A stretch of 64,000 bases of DNA from Flavobacterium flavigenum (GTDB lineage Bacteria; Bacteroidota; Bacteroidia; Flavobacteriales; Flavobacteriaceae). The notes under the pieces are model-generated. The model was not told the origin of the DNA and did no database searches. It was given only the letters and a program-made list of their open reading frames with translations. Below are positions 45,759 to 55,015 of the stretch, in pieces. Each line of letters begins with the position of its first letter. Within the stretch, counting starts at the first letter, position 1. A program made the translations under genes and the position numbers. The stretch is from positions 4,526,001 through 4,590,000 of the forward strand of contig NZ_CP114285.2 of NCBI RefSeq assembly GCF_027111255.2, in the 5' to 3' direction.

Positions 45759-47765
45759 ATGAGTATTCAGGAGACAATTCAGAATTTACGAAACGAACTT
45801 AATCAACACAACTACAATTATTATGTGCTTGATGATGCTACAATTTCTGATTATGATTTTGATACTAAACTAAAAGAGCTTCAGGATTTAGAAAAAAAAC
45901 ATCCTGAATTTTTTGATGAACATTCTCCGACTCAAAGGGTAGGCGGAATGGTGACTAAAAATTTTAAAACCATAGCACATCAGTTCAGAATGTACTCTTT
46001 GGATAACTCTTATTCAAAAGAAGATTTAGTAGATTGGGAAAATAGAATCCAGAGAGTTCTTGGAAATGTCGATTTACAATATACCTGTGAATTAAAATAT
46101 GATGGGGCTTCAATAAGCATTACATACGAAAACGGAAAACTGGTTCAGGCTTTGACACGTGGAGATGGTTTTCAGGGTGATGAGGTTACAAATAATATTA
46201 AAACCATTAAATCAGTCCCATTGCAATTAAAAGGGAAGTATCCTGATAAGTTCGACATTCGTGGCGAAATCATCCTGCCTTTAAAAGGTTTCGAAAAAAT
46301 GAATCAGGATTTAATTGAAATTGGTGAAAGCCCATATTCAAACCCAAGAAATACAGCTTCCGGAAGTTTAAAGCTACAGAACAGTGCTGAGGTTGCTAAA
46401 CGTCCTTTAGAATGTTTATTGTATTCGGTTACAAGCAATAATTTACCTTTTTCTTCTCAAATTGAAGGGTTACAATTAGCAAGAGAATGGGGATTTAAAG
46501 TGCCAAGTGAGGCGAAATTAGCCAATACGATGCAGGAAGTTTTTGATTTTATTGATTATTGGGATACCCATCGTCACAAATTGCCTTACGAAACAGATGG
46601 TGTCGTGGTAAAAGTAAACAGTTTCCGTCATCAGGAAGAATTAGGTTATACAGCAAAATCACCTCGTTGGGCAATAGCATATAAATTTAAAGCAGAACAG
46701 GTTTCGACCAAATTAAAATCAATTTCGTATCAGGTGGGCCGTACAGGTGCAATTACTCCGGTGGCAAATTTAGAGCCTGTTCAATTGGCAGGAACAATTG
46801 TAAAAAGAGCTTCATTGCATAATGCCGATCAAATCGAAAAATTAGATATTCGAATAAACGACACTGTTTTTGTTGAAAAAGGAGGCGAAATTATTCCGAA
46901 GATAATTGCTGTGGATTTAGAACAGCGTCCTCAAGATTCACAAAAAACGCATTATATTACTCATTGTCCGGAATGTGAAACAGAATTGGTTCGTACAGAA
47001 GGCGAGGCAAACCACTATTGCCCGAATTTCTATGGCTGTCCACCGCAGATTATAGGCAGGATCCAGCATTATATTTCGAGAAAAGCTATGGATATTGAAG
47101 GTCTTGGCGGTGAAACAGTAGCCTTACTTTTCAAAAATGGCCTGGTTCATAATTATGCTGATTTATATGAATTGAAAGTAGAAGACATTTTGCATTTGGA
47201 AAGAATGGCGCAAAAATCTGCTGAAAATCTGGTAAACGGTGTTGAAAAATCAAAAGAAATTCCGTTTGAAAGTGTTCTTTTTGCATTAGGGATTCGTTTT
47301 GTAGGTGAAACTGTTGCCAAGAAGTTAGCCAGACATTATAAAAATATTGATGCACTAAGTAAGGCTTCTTTAATGGAATTGATTTTAGTAGATGAAATTG
47401 GAGAACGAATTGCAAAAAGCGTTATAGAATTTTTCGAGAATGAAGAGAATCAAAAAATAATTGAACGATTAAAAAGATATGGTGTTCAGTTTGAAATCGT
47501 TGAAAAAGTAAATCCTGATGCAACCAACAAGTTTTTAGGAAAAACCTTTGTAGTGTCGGGAGTTTTTACTGAGTTTTCAAGAGATGAATTAAAGAAAACC
47601 ATAGAAGATAACGGCGGTAAAGTGGGAAGTTCAATTTCTGCCAAAACAGATTTTGTAGTAGCTGGGGATAATATGGGACCGGCAAAATTAGAAAAGGCAA
47701 ATAAATTAAATATTCAAATACTATCTGAACAGGAATTTATAACCAAACTGAATGAAAGCGAGTAG
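45759..47765 (+). CDS. ligA: NAD-dependent DNA ligase LigA
   Basis: Joins Okazaki fragments and repair nicks using NAD. The 668-residue protein has domain Ia (YYVLDDATISDYDFD), the adenylation site CELKYDGASISI with Lys113, an OB fold and a four-cysteine zinc finger (CPEC...YCPNFYGCPPQ) near 408-430. Helix-hairpin-helix repeats and a C-terminal BRCT domain (KTFVVSGVF...DNGGKVGSSISAKTDFVVAG, about 590-668) complete it. All family motifs are intact. The end overlaps the next gene by 14 bases, implying translational coupling. Confidence 0.98.
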   Translation: MSIQETIQNLRNELNQHNYNYYVLDDATISDYDFDTKLKELQDLEKKHPEFFDEHSPTQRVGGMVTKNFKTIAHQFRMYSLDNSYSKEDLVDWENRIQRVLGNVDLQYTCELKYDGASISITYENGKLVQALTRGDGFQGDEVTNNIKTIKSVPLQLKGKYPDKFDIRGEIILPLKGFEKMNQDLIEIGESPYSNPRNTASGSLKLQNSAEVAKRPLECLLYSVTSNNLPFSSQIEGLQLAREWGFKVPSEAKLANTMQEVFDFIDYWDTHRHKLPYETDGVVVKVNSFRHQEELGYTAKSPRWAIAYKFKAEQVSTKLKSISYQVGRTGAITPVANLEPVQLAGTIVKRASLHNADQIEKLDIRINDTVFVEKGGEIIPKIIAVDLEQRPQDSQKTHYITHCPECETELVRTEGEANHYCPNFYGCPPQIIGRIQHYISRKAMDIEGLGGETVALLFKNGLVHNYADLYELKVEDILHLERMAQKSAENLVNGVEKSKEIPFESVLFALGIRFVGETVAKKLARHYKNIDALSKASLMELILVDEIGERIAKSVIEFFENEENQKIIERLKRYGVQFEIVEKVNPDATNKFLGKTFVVSGVFTEFSRDELKKTIEDNGGKVGSSISAKTDFVVAGDNMGPAKLEKANKLNIQILSEQEFITKLNESE

Positions 47766-48429
47766 ACCGTCATTGATTTTATACTCGATTGCATTTTTTT
47801 TTACAATCGTGTTTGATATTCTTCAATATGATTATCTGACGGTTTGTATGAAATCGATTGTCATTCCTTCTGTTTTCTTTTATTTTTATTCGTCAAATAA
47901 TTTTAAAATTGATACAACTCAGATTTTAATTTTTGCTTTATGCTTTGTTGGAGAAGTATTTCATCTTATGGATGTAGAAATTTCTACTCTTGGATCTTCA
48001 ATATGCTTTCTGTTTGTTTACTCTATATTAATCAAAAAAATCATTGTTGAAAAGATAAAACTTAAAAGAGCAGACCTGTTGCCTGTAGCTATGGTAATCT
48101 TAATTATTATCTATTTATTGTTTTCTGTTTTAAGTTTGCAGTTTGACAAAATCAAAGACTTTCAATTTCTATACTCTATTTACGGTATTGTATTAAGTGT
48201 GTTAGGGGTTATTTGTTATACAAAATATATAACCAGAGGAACTTACGTTAGTTTACTGCTAACAGTAATGATTACCTGTTTTATAATTTCTGATATCTTT
48301 TTTATTTTTAATGAATATTTCTCCTACTCTTTAGTATTAATCCTAATTAGGGACATTGCGCAGATTCTGGCGTACTTTTTTATGGCAAAATATTTTATAG
48401 TATCAAATAAAAAGAGGGTTAAACAATAA
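47752..48429 (+). CDS. Integral membrane protein, possibly YhhN/lysoplasmalogenase-like
   Basis: A 225-residue hydrophobic protein with about seven or eight predicted transmembrane helices and Lys-rich short loops. The order of features (KSIVIPSVFFYF, a second half of a helix pair with GEVFHLM, and a late SDIFFIFNEYF...RDIAQILAYFFMAKYFI) is like that of the YhhN/TMEM86 family, but the typical acidic residues are only partly present, so this is a tentative call. The start ATG lies inside the end of ligA (14-base overlap). It ends 11 bases inside the convergent nucleotidase-domain gene. Confidence 0.75.
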   Translation: MKASRPSLILYSIAFFFTIVFDILQYDYLTVCMKSIVIPSVFFYFYSSNNFKIDTTQILIFALCFVGEVFHLMDVEISTLGSSICFLFVYSILIKKIIVEKIKLKRADLLPVAMVILIIIYLLFSVLSLQFDKIKDFQFLYSIYGIVLSVLGVICYTKYITRGTYVSLLLTVMITCFIISDIFFIFNEYFSYSLVLILIRDIAQILAYFFMAKYFIVSNKKRVKQ

Positions 48430-49330
48430 TTGATTTCCCTTGATTAGTATGTGACTTATTTTTGTCAAAATAAAAATCGATCCGGCCTAAATTTATTCCG
48501 TAGCATCCTACCTGATTTATCAGAACATCTTCGCCAGCTTTATTTTTTACAATAGTAGGTTTGTCCAAAAAGGTATGTGTATGACCGCCAATAATCAAAT
48601 CAATGTCTTGTGTCAGTTCGGCTAATTTTAAGTCACAAATTTTTGCCTCGTTTTCTTTGTATTTATAGCCCAGGTGAGAAAGACAGATGACAAGGTCACA
48701 TTTCTCTTGTTTCTTTAACAATTGCGTCATATCCTGCGCAATTTCTACAGGATTATTGTAAACAGTTTCCTTGTACATTTTTTTGTCAACCAATCCTGCA
48801 AGTTCTATTCCTAAACCAAAAACACCGACCTTAATTCCGTTTTTATTGAAAATTTTATATGGTTTTACAAGTCCGTTCATGATTGTGTTTTTAAAATCAT
48901 AATTCGAGCAGATAAAATCAAAACTGGCATGCGGCATTTGTGCGTACAATCCATCAAGACCATTGTCAAAATCATGGTTTCCAATTGCAGAAGCATCATA
49001 TTTCATCATGCTCATTAGTTTGAATTCAAGTTCTCCACCGTAATAATTGAAATAAGGGGTTCCCTGAAAGATATCTCCGGCATCTAGTAAAAGCACATTT
49101 GGATTTTCTTTACGAATAGTTTCAATAAGCGCAGCTCTACGTGATACACCACCTTTGTTTGGATTACGAGGGTCATCAGCCGGAAAAGGATCTATATGGC
49201 TGTGCACATCGTTAGTGTGCAGAACAGTTAGGTGTTTTATATCGTTTGTTTCAAAACTGCTCAATGACAGACCCAGGCTTAATAAAGCCGTACCAGCAGC
49301 AGTTTTCTCAATAAATTCTCTTCTTTTCAT
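48419..49330 (-). CDS. 5'-nucleotidase metallophosphatase domain protein (UshA N-terminal type)
   Basis: A 303-residue exported protein equal to the N-terminal catalytic half of UshA/5'-nucleotidase. It begins KRREFIEKTAAGTALLSLG, a Tat-like signal with twin Arg at 3-4. Metal-binding motifs are VLHTNDVHSHIDPF, LLDAGDIFQG, GNHDFDNG, LSHLGYKYK and GGHTHTFLDKP. The substrate-binding C-terminal domain is absent from this protein and is encoded separately by the gene just upstream at 49385-50164, only 54 bases away. The two halves may act together on nucleotides in the periplasm; that partnership is inference. Confidence 0.92.
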   Translation of the reverse strand: MKRREFIEKTAAGTALLSLGLSLSSFETNDIKHLTVLHTNDVHSHIDPFPADDPRNPNKGGVSRRAALIETIRKENPNVLLLDAGDIFQGTPYFNYYGGELEFKLMSMMKYDASAIGNHDFDNGLDGLYAQMPHASFDFICSNYDFKNTIMNGLVKPYKIFNKNGIKVGVFGLGIELAGLVDKKMYKETVYNNPVEIAQDMTQLLKKQEKCDLVICLSHLGYKYKENEAKICDLKLAELTQDIDLIIGGHTHTFLDKPTIVKNKAGEDVLINQVGCYGINLGRIDFYFDKNKSHTNQGKSIIV

Positions 49331-49384
49331 TTTGTGTTTTTTTTACGAAAACGCCGGTTTTTTATTTTGGATTCAAGTGTTTGA

Positions 49385-50164
49385 TTATTCTTCTGTAATT
49401 CTAATATTTTTTGGAATAGGAATCGTATCTACTTCTTTAAAATAATCAATTAATACATTTCGAAGTTTATAGTCCAGGTCATATTTCTGTAAAGCTTTGA
49501 GGAAAAAATTCATGCTGTCCCCACCATTTGCCAGATAATCGTTTGTTGCCACATAATACGTTTTAGTAATGTCAAGAGGTTTTTCCTGAATTTGAATATT
49601 TTTTGCAGTATTATCTTTTGAAATTGTAAAAGTCATACCGGCTAAAGGGTGGGCTTTCTTTTGCTTAATTATATCCGAAGCCATTTCCAGAATCTGGTCA
49701 CCTTTTAAAGCGAGGACAACTAAATTGTTTTCAAATGGCATAATTTCAAAAGCAGTTCTTGTTGTTACATTTCCTTTAGGCAATATAGCCCTTATTCCAC
49801 CATGATTTAGCAAACATAAATCGATGTCTTTTTTTTCACGGATCTTAAAAACCTGATTTGCTTTTTGTAAACAAACATCAGCTATTAGGTTTCCAATATT
49901 GGTTTGCCACTTTCCAATACTTTTGTCAAGTGTTTCCGGACAATAAGCTAATACACTGTCTAAATCTTTATTGATGTGATCACGATAAGGTTTAATAAAG
50001 TTTTCTATCTCAGGTGTCTGATTATTTTTTTCAGAAATAGGAAGTTGTTTTCCTTCTATTTTATCTAGATAGTAATTTTTTTTACTGCATGATAAAGTAA
50101 ATAAGAATGTTAAGAATATAACAAAAAGTTTTAAAAATCCGTTATACTTTTTTAGTTTTACCAT
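49385..50164 (-). CDS. 5'-nucleotidase C-terminal domain lipoprotein
   Basis: A 259-residue lipoprotein (lipobox FTLSC, Cys26) equal to the C-terminal, substrate-binding domain of 5'-nucleotidases. Motifs: SIGKWQTNIGNLIADVC, LCLLNHGGIRA, YYVATNDYLANGGDSMNFF. It carries no metallophosphatase domain; that is the job of the downstream gene 48419-49330 in the same operon. The split gene pair is a known arrangement in Bacteroidetes. The lipid anchor here and the Tat-like signal on the partner would place both in the envelope. Confidence 0.92.
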   Translation of the reverse strand: MVKLKKYNGFLKLFVIFLTFLFTLSCSKKNYYLDKIEGKQLPISEKNNQTPEIENFIKPYRDHINKDLDSVLAYCPETLDKSIGKWQTNIGNLIADVCLQKANQVFKIREKKDIDLCLLNHGGIRAILPKGNVTTRTAFEIMPFENNLVVLALKGDQILEMASDIIKQKKAHPLAGMTFTISKDNTAKNIQIQEKPLDITKTYYVATNDYLANGGDSMNFFLKALQKYDLDYKLRNVLIDYFKEVDTIPIPKNIRITEE

Positions 50165-50211
50165 CTTAAATGAGACTTAAATAATTAATTTTGTAATCTG
50201 GTAAAAGTACT

Positions 50212-50724
50212 ATGTTTTTAAATTACTTAAAGGATTTTTTTATAAAAAAAACATTAAAAAATAATTTACGTAATGTAAAAAAAGAAGTATTTACCAGTAA
50301 TATAAAAACAATTGGCTTGTTGCTTGATGAGAGTGATTTCAGGCATTCAAAAGCACTTATTGAGGAGTTAGTTTCTAAAGGGATTGATTCTGAAAGAATT
50401 AAAATTGTGGTGTACAGAAATAAATTTAAGGATAAAAAAATATATTCTTTTCCAACTTTTTCCAAAAAGCACATAGATTGGAAAGGGGATAGCAAAGTGG
50501 ATTTTTTAACTGAATTTATTGAAACAGAATTTGATCTTTTGATTAGTTATTATGATGTTCAGAAACCCATTTTGAAACTGATTACGAATCAATCAAAAGC
50601 AAAATTTAAAGTAGGATTTGCATCAATAGATAAAGTTATAAATCGGTGGATGATCAATACTTCTTTAAGTAATTATAGACTTTTCGTTTTCGAATTGTTC
50701 AGGTATTTAAAAAATATAAAGTAA
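50212..50724 (+). CDS. Conserved hypothetical protein (DUF6913-like)
   Basis: A 170-residue soluble basic protein, rich in Lys, Phe and Ile, with no signal peptide. It starts MFLNYLKDFFIKKTLKNNLR and has SNIKTIGLLLDESDF and EFDLLISYYDVQKPILKLIT. I link it with DUF6913, a Flavobacteria family seen upstream of dapA, from memory only. It is 16 bases before dapA and likely in the same transcript. Function unknown. Confidence 0.78.
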   Translation: MFLNYLKDFFIKKTLKNNLRNVKKEVFTSNIKTIGLLLDESDFRHSKALIEELVSKGIDSERIKIVVYRNKFKDKKIYSFPTFSKKHIDWKGDSKVDFLTEFIETEFDLLISYYDVQKPILKLITNQSKAKFKVGFASIDKVINRWMINTSLSNYRLFVFELFRYLKNIK

Positions 50725-50740
50725 AAATATAATTTAGATT

Positions 50741-51622
50741 ATGCAATCATTAATAGGAACAGGTGTTGCCCTTGTCACTCCATTTAAAACAGATTTTTCA
50801 ATTGATATCGAAGCTTTGCACCGAATCGTTAATTTTTCGATTGATGGAGGAGTAGAATATCTTGTAGTTATGGGTACAACTGCTGAAAATGCGACTTTAA
50901 CACAAGACGAAAAAGAATTAGTTATTAATACTATTGTTGAAGTTAATAACGGAAGATTGCCTTTAGTTCTTGGAGTTGGGGGTAATAATACTATGCAGGT
51001 TGTGGAGGAATTAAAAACAAGGGATTTTTCTGCCTTTGAAGCTATTCTTTCTGTTTCTCCCTACTATAATAAACCTACGCAGGAAGGAATTTATCAGCAT
51101 TTTAAAGCCATTGCAGAAGCTTCTCCAGTTCCGGTAGTTCTATATAATGTTCCGGGAAGAACATCAAGTAATATGGCGCCTTCAACAGTGGTTCGTCTTG
51201 CAAATGATTTTGACAATGTTGTAGGGATAAAAGAAGCGGCAGGAGACATGGCTCAGGCTTTACAACTGATTAAAAATGCGCCAAAGGATTTTCTGGTAAT
51301 CTCAGGAGATGATATGATCGCTTTACCAATTGTATTGGCTGGCGGGGCAGGAGTTATATCGGTTATTGGACAGGGATTCCCAAAAGAATTCTCAGAAATG
51401 ATTCGTTTAGGCCTGAACCGAAAAGTAAATGAAGCTTTTAAAACCCAATACTTATTGTCTGATTGTATTGATATGATTTTTGAACAGGGAAATCCTGCCG
51501 GAATTAAGCATGTGTTCCAGTCTTTAGGAATTGCTGATAATACGGTTCGTTTACCATTAGTTTCAGTTGATGAATCATTAGCAGACCGATTAGATAAATT
51601 TGTAAAAGCAGCATTAAAATAA
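50741..51622 (+). CDS. dapA: 4-hydroxy-tetrahydrodipicolinate synthase
   Basis: First committed enzyme of lysine/diaminopimelate synthesis, condensing pyruvate with aspartate semialdehyde. The 293-residue TIM barrel has the Schiff-base Lys164 (GIKEAAGD), Tyr135 (VVLYNVPGRTS), GTTAEN at 45-50 for the carboxylate-binding Thr pair and Arg140. The alanine in GTTAEN replaces the more usual Gly of GTTGE; this is a mild variation and not disabling. It is in the long plus-strand run that continues with bamD. Confidence 0.96.
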   Translation: MQSLIGTGVALVTPFKTDFSIDIEALHRIVNFSIDGGVEYLVVMGTTAENATLTQDEKELVINTIVEVNNGRLPLVLGVGGNNTMQVVEELKTRDFSAFEAILSVSPYYNKPTQEGIYQHFKAIAEASPVPVVLYNVPGRTSSNMAPSTVVRLANDFDNVVGIKEAAGDMAQALQLIKNAPKDFLVISGDDMIALPIVLAGGAGVISVIGQGFPKEFSEMIRLGLNRKVNEAFKTQYLLSDCIDMIFEQGNPAGIKHVFQSLGIADNTVRLPLVSVDESLADRLDKFVKAALK

Positions 51623-51758
51623 ATACAATAATCCCCGTATTTTATTGTATCAAAAAATATTTTGTAGTAGCTAAATTAATAACTAAATTTGCCACCGAAA
51701 CTTCGGTGTGATTTTGCTTTGGCATAATTGTCTAAGAAATCATAATAAAAGTAAAAAA

Positions 51759-52553
51759 ATGAAAAAACTAGTATCGCTGTTAATTGTTGTTGTCCTTTTT
51801 TGCTCTTGTAGTGATTATCAGAAGGCATTGAAAAATGAAGATGTTGCGGCAAAATTTGAAATCGCAACAAAGATGTATGAGGCAGGGAAGTATAATAAAG
51901 CAATTAGACTTTTTGAGCAATTAGCACCTACATACAGAGGGAAGCCTCAGGCAGAAAAACTATTCTATATGTTTTCTCAGTCTTATTATAAAACAAAACA
52001 GTATTATTTAGCAGGTTACCAGTTTGAAAGTTTTGTTTCGGGTTATCCTCGAAGTGAAAAAGTTCAGGAAGCTGCTTTTTTAGGAGCTTACAGTTATTCT
52101 AAATTAACTCCTGTTTATAGTCTTGATCAGGCAGATACAGTAAAAGCATTAGATAAATTACAAGCTTTTATTGATAATTATCCAAACTCTGAATATATTG
52201 TTCAGGCGAATGAGGCTGTTAAGGTATTAAGTGGAAAGCTTGAAAAAAAGGCATATGAAAATGCAAAAGGGTATAACACTATTTCTGATTATAAATCGGC
52301 ATTAGTGGCTTTTGATAATTTTATCGCTGATTATCCAGGAACTCCATTTAAAGAAGATGCGTTGTTTTATAAATATGATTCAGCATACCAATTAGCAATA
52401 AACAGTATTCCTGCTAAAATGGAAGAGCGTTTAAATGTTGCAAAAGTGGCGTATAACAACTTGTTGAAGTTTAAAAGCGATACAAAGTATAAAAAACAGG
52501 CAGACGAAATGAATGCCAGGGTAGAAACAGATTTACAAAAATTTACTAAATAA
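51759..52553 (+). CDS. bamD: Outer membrane protein assembly factor BamD
   Basis: Lipoprotein partner of BamA in outer-membrane protein insertion. From the ATG at 51759 it has 264 residues: signal MKKLVSLLIVVVLFCSC with lipid Cys17, then five TPR-like helix pairs, including YEAGKYNKAIRLFEQL, AGYQFESFVSGYPRSEK and ALVAFDNFIADYPGTPFKEDAL. A longer reading from 51708 lacks a signal-peptide logic, so the shorter start is preferred. Nine bases separate it from rpoZ. Confidence 0.95.
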   Translation: MKKLVSLLIVVVLFCSCSDYQKALKNEDVAAKFEIATKMYEAGKYNKAIRLFEQLAPTYRGKPQAEKLFYMFSQSYYKTKQYYLAGYQFESFVSGYPRSEKVQEAAFLGAYSYSKLTPVYSLDQADTVKALDKLQAFIDNYPNSEYIVQANEAVKVLSGKLEKKAYENAKGYNTISDYKSALVAFDNFIADYPGTPFKEDALFYKYDSAYQLAINSIPAKMEERLNVAKVAYNNLLKFKSDTKYKKQADEMNARVETDLQKFTK

Positions 52554-52561
52554 ATAAAGTC

Positions 52562-52879
52562 ATGGATTTAAAAAAGACGAATGCTCCTGTAAATACAATA
52601 ACTTACAATAAAACAGTTATTGAAGAGCCAACAGGAAATGTGTATGAGGCAATCACTATTATGGCTAAAAGAGCAAACCAGATTAATTCTGAAATTAAAA
52701 AAGAATTGACTGAGAAATTAGAAGAATTTGCTACTTACAATGACAGTCTTGAAGAAGTTTTTGAAAATAAAGAACAAATTGAAGTTTCTAAATTTTACGA
52801 AAAATTACCAAAACCACACGCTTTAGCTGTTCAGGAATGGTTAGACGGTAAAACATACCACAGAAGCTCAAACAAATAA
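52562..52879 (+). CDS. rpoZ: DNA-directed RNA polymerase subunit omega (Rpb6-type)
   Basis: A 105-residue Bacteroidetes omega subunit with the family signature VYEAITIMAKRANQINSEIKKELTEKLEEFA, which helps assemble the beta' subunit. The position between bamD and coaBC is conserved across Flavobacteria. Confidence 0.92.
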   Translation: MDLKKTNAPVNTITYNKTVIEEPTGNVYEAITIMAKRANQINSEIKKELTEKLEEFATYNDSLEEVFENKEQIEVSKFYEKLPKPHALAVQEWLDGKTYHRSSNK

Positions 52880-52888
52880 TACAGTACA

Positions 52889-54100
52889 ATGTCAGTTTTA
52901 AACGGTAAGAAAATTTTACTGGGGGTTTCCGGTGGAATAGCAGCCTATAAAACAGCCTCATTAGTACGACTCTTTATAAAAGCAGGTGCACATGTTCAGG
53001 TGATCATGACACCTGCTTCTAAGGATTTTGTAACTCCACTTACATTATCTACCTTATCAAAAAATCCTGTATATTCCAGTTTTTTTAATGAAGAGGATCA
53101 AGATGCAGTCTGGAATAATCATGTTGATTTGGCACTTTGGGCTGATCTTATGATAATTGCTCCTGCTACAGCCAATACGTTGTCAAAAATGGTAACGGGA
53201 AATAGTGATAATCTTTTAATCGCGACTTATTTATCTGCTAAATGTCCAGTTTATTTTGCTCCGGCTATGGATTTGGACATGTACAAACATCCTTCAACTT
53301 TATCTGGTTTTAATACTTTAAAGCAATTTGGAAATCTAATGATTCCAGCTGAAAATGGCGAGTTGGCAAGTGGTTTGTCAGGTGAAGGAAGAATGGCAGA
53401 ACCTGAAAACATAGTCTCTTTTTTGGAAGCTGATTTAGAAAGTAAGCTTCCTTTAAAAGGAAAAAAAATACTTGTAACTGCGGGTCCTACATACGAAGCA
53501 ATAGATCCGGTGCGTTTTATTGGAAATCATTCTTCAGGAAAAATGGGCTTTGATATAGCAAAAGCAGCAGCTAATCTTGGTGCTTCGGTTATATTGATAA
53601 CAGGACCTACTCACTTAAAGGTTGAAAATTCTTTGATTAAAGTTATTAATGTCGTTTCTGCCCAGGAAATGTATGACGCCTGCCATTTGAATTTTGATGA
53701 TGCTGATGTAGCTATTGCTGCTGCCGCAGTAGCCGATTATAAACCAAAGTTCGTTGCAGTTCAGAAAATTAAGAAAGCTGCTGATGAGTTTTCAATCGAA
53801 CTGGAAAAAACAAAAGATATCTTGTCTTCTTTAGGAAAAATTAAAAAAAATCAATTTTTAATTGGTTTTGCTTTAGAAACTGAAAATGAAATTGAAAATG
53901 CTAAGTTGAAAATCCAGAAAAAAAACTTAGATTTGATTGTTTTAAATTCGTTGCAGGATAAAGGGGCAGGTTTTCAATATCAAACTAATAAAGTTACCTT
54001 TATAGATAAGGAATTTAAAATTGAACCAATGGATTTAAAATCAAAAGAATCAGTTGCGGTTGATATTTTAAATAAAGTTATAGGGCATTTTTATGAGTAA
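52889..54100 (+). CDS. coaBC: Bifunctional phosphopantothenoylcysteine decarboxylase/synthase
   Basis: Two steps of coenzyme A synthesis in one protein of 403 residues. The CoaC half (1-190) has GVSGGIAAYKTASLVR, the ADLMIIAPATANTLSK segment and the PAMDLDMYKHP motif. The CoaB half has LVTAGPTYEAIDPVRFIGNHSSGKMG, AAAVADYKPK and the catalytic lysine-containing KIKK region. The stop overlaps the DUF4835 gene start by eight bases. It is linked with rpoZ ten bases upstream. Confidence 0.97.
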   Translation: MSVLNGKKILLGVSGGIAAYKTASLVRLFIKAGAHVQVIMTPASKDFVTPLTLSTLSKNPVYSSFFNEEDQDAVWNNHVDLALWADLMIIAPATANTLSKMVTGNSDNLLIATYLSAKCPVYFAPAMDLDMYKHPSTLSGFNTLKQFGNLMIPAENGELASGLSGEGRMAEPENIVSFLEADLESKLPLKGKKILVTAGPTYEAIDPVRFIGNHSSGKMGFDIAKAAANLGASVILITGPTHLKVENSLIKVINVVSAQEMYDACHLNFDDADVAIAAAAVADYKPKFVAVQKIKKAADEFSIELEKTKDILSSLGKIKKNQFLIGFALETENEIENAKLKIQKKNLDLIVLNSLQDKGAGFQYQTNKVTFIDKEFKIEPMDLKSKESVAVDILNKVIGHFYE

Positions 54101-54977
54101 ATTAGTTACTTTTTTATTGTTTTTGTTTTTTGGTTTTGCACAGGCACAACAGTTAAATTGTACAGTTACTATAAATACAGAAAGGCTGCCAAATCCAAAT
54201 TTACAGGTCTATAAAACACTTCAGGCTTCTTTGACTGAATTTGTCAATAAAACAGACTGGATGGGAGCTGTTTTGAAACAAAATGAGCGAATTAACTGTT
54301 CCATGTATATTACACTTTCTTCACATAATTCTGATCAGTTTTCAGGGACAATACAGGTACAATCTTCAAGATTAATCTATAATTCTACCTATTCTTCTCC
54401 TGTTTTTAATTTTAACGATAAAGATTTTAATTTCAGGTATACAGAATTTGAACCTTTGTTGTATAATCCAACTACATTTGAGTCTAATTTAATATCGGTA
54501 ATATCCTTTTACAGTTATATGATCTTAGGGATGGATGGTGATACATTTCAGTTCGCAGGTGGAAATCCCTATTTTGAAACCGCCCAAAATATTGCCAATA
54601 TTGCACAGCAAGGCGGCTCCAAAGGATGGACCCAGTCAGATGGACTCCAAAACCGATATTTCCTGATAAATGATATGCTTGCTCCTGTTTATTCAGATTT
54701 GAGACAAACTACTTTTTTATATTATTCAGGATTAGATATAATGAATCAGGATTTGAAAGAGGCAAAAGAAAAAATAAAATCTTCATTAATGTTAATAGGT
54801 AAACTGAATTCGGTTAAACCAAATGCCTTTTTGACAAGAGTATTTTTTGATGCAAAATCAGATGAGATAGTATCTGTTTTTTCAGGGGGACCCAGTATTA
54901 CAATTACAGATTTAGTGGAAAATTTAAACAGGGTTTCACCTTTAAATTCTACAAAATGGTCTCAAATAAAATACTAA
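54093..54977 (+). CDS. Secreted DUF4835 family protein
   Basis: A 294-residue exported protein with signal peptide MSKLVTFLLFLFFGFAQAQQ. The mature part matches the Bacteroidetes DUF4835 pattern: LNCTVTINTERLPNPN, YKTLQASLTEFVNKTDWMG, DFNFRYTEFEPLLYNPTTFESNLISVISFYSY and ILGMDGDTF. Probably periplasmic or on the cell surface. It overlaps coaBC by eight bases and is followed by recN. The function is unknown; its conserved position next to CoA and RecN genes gives no direct clue. Confidence 0.9.
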   Translation: MSKLVTFLLFLFFGFAQAQQLNCTVTINTERLPNPNLQVYKTLQASLTEFVNKTDWMGAVLKQNERINCSMYITLSSHNSDQFSGTIQVQSSRLIYNSTYSSPVFNFNDKDFNFRYTEFEPLLYNPTTFESNLISVISFYSYMILGMDGDTFQFAGGNPYFETAQNIANIAQQGGSKGWTQSDGLQNRYFLINDMLAPVYSDLRQTTFLYYSGLDIMNQDLKEAKEKIKSSLMLIGKLNSVKPNAFLTRVFFDAKSDEIVSVFSGGPSITITDLVENLNRVSPLNSTKWSQIKY

Positions 54978-55015
54978 CTGAATTTATACTTCAATAATTT
55001 TACTTTTAAAGCTAT

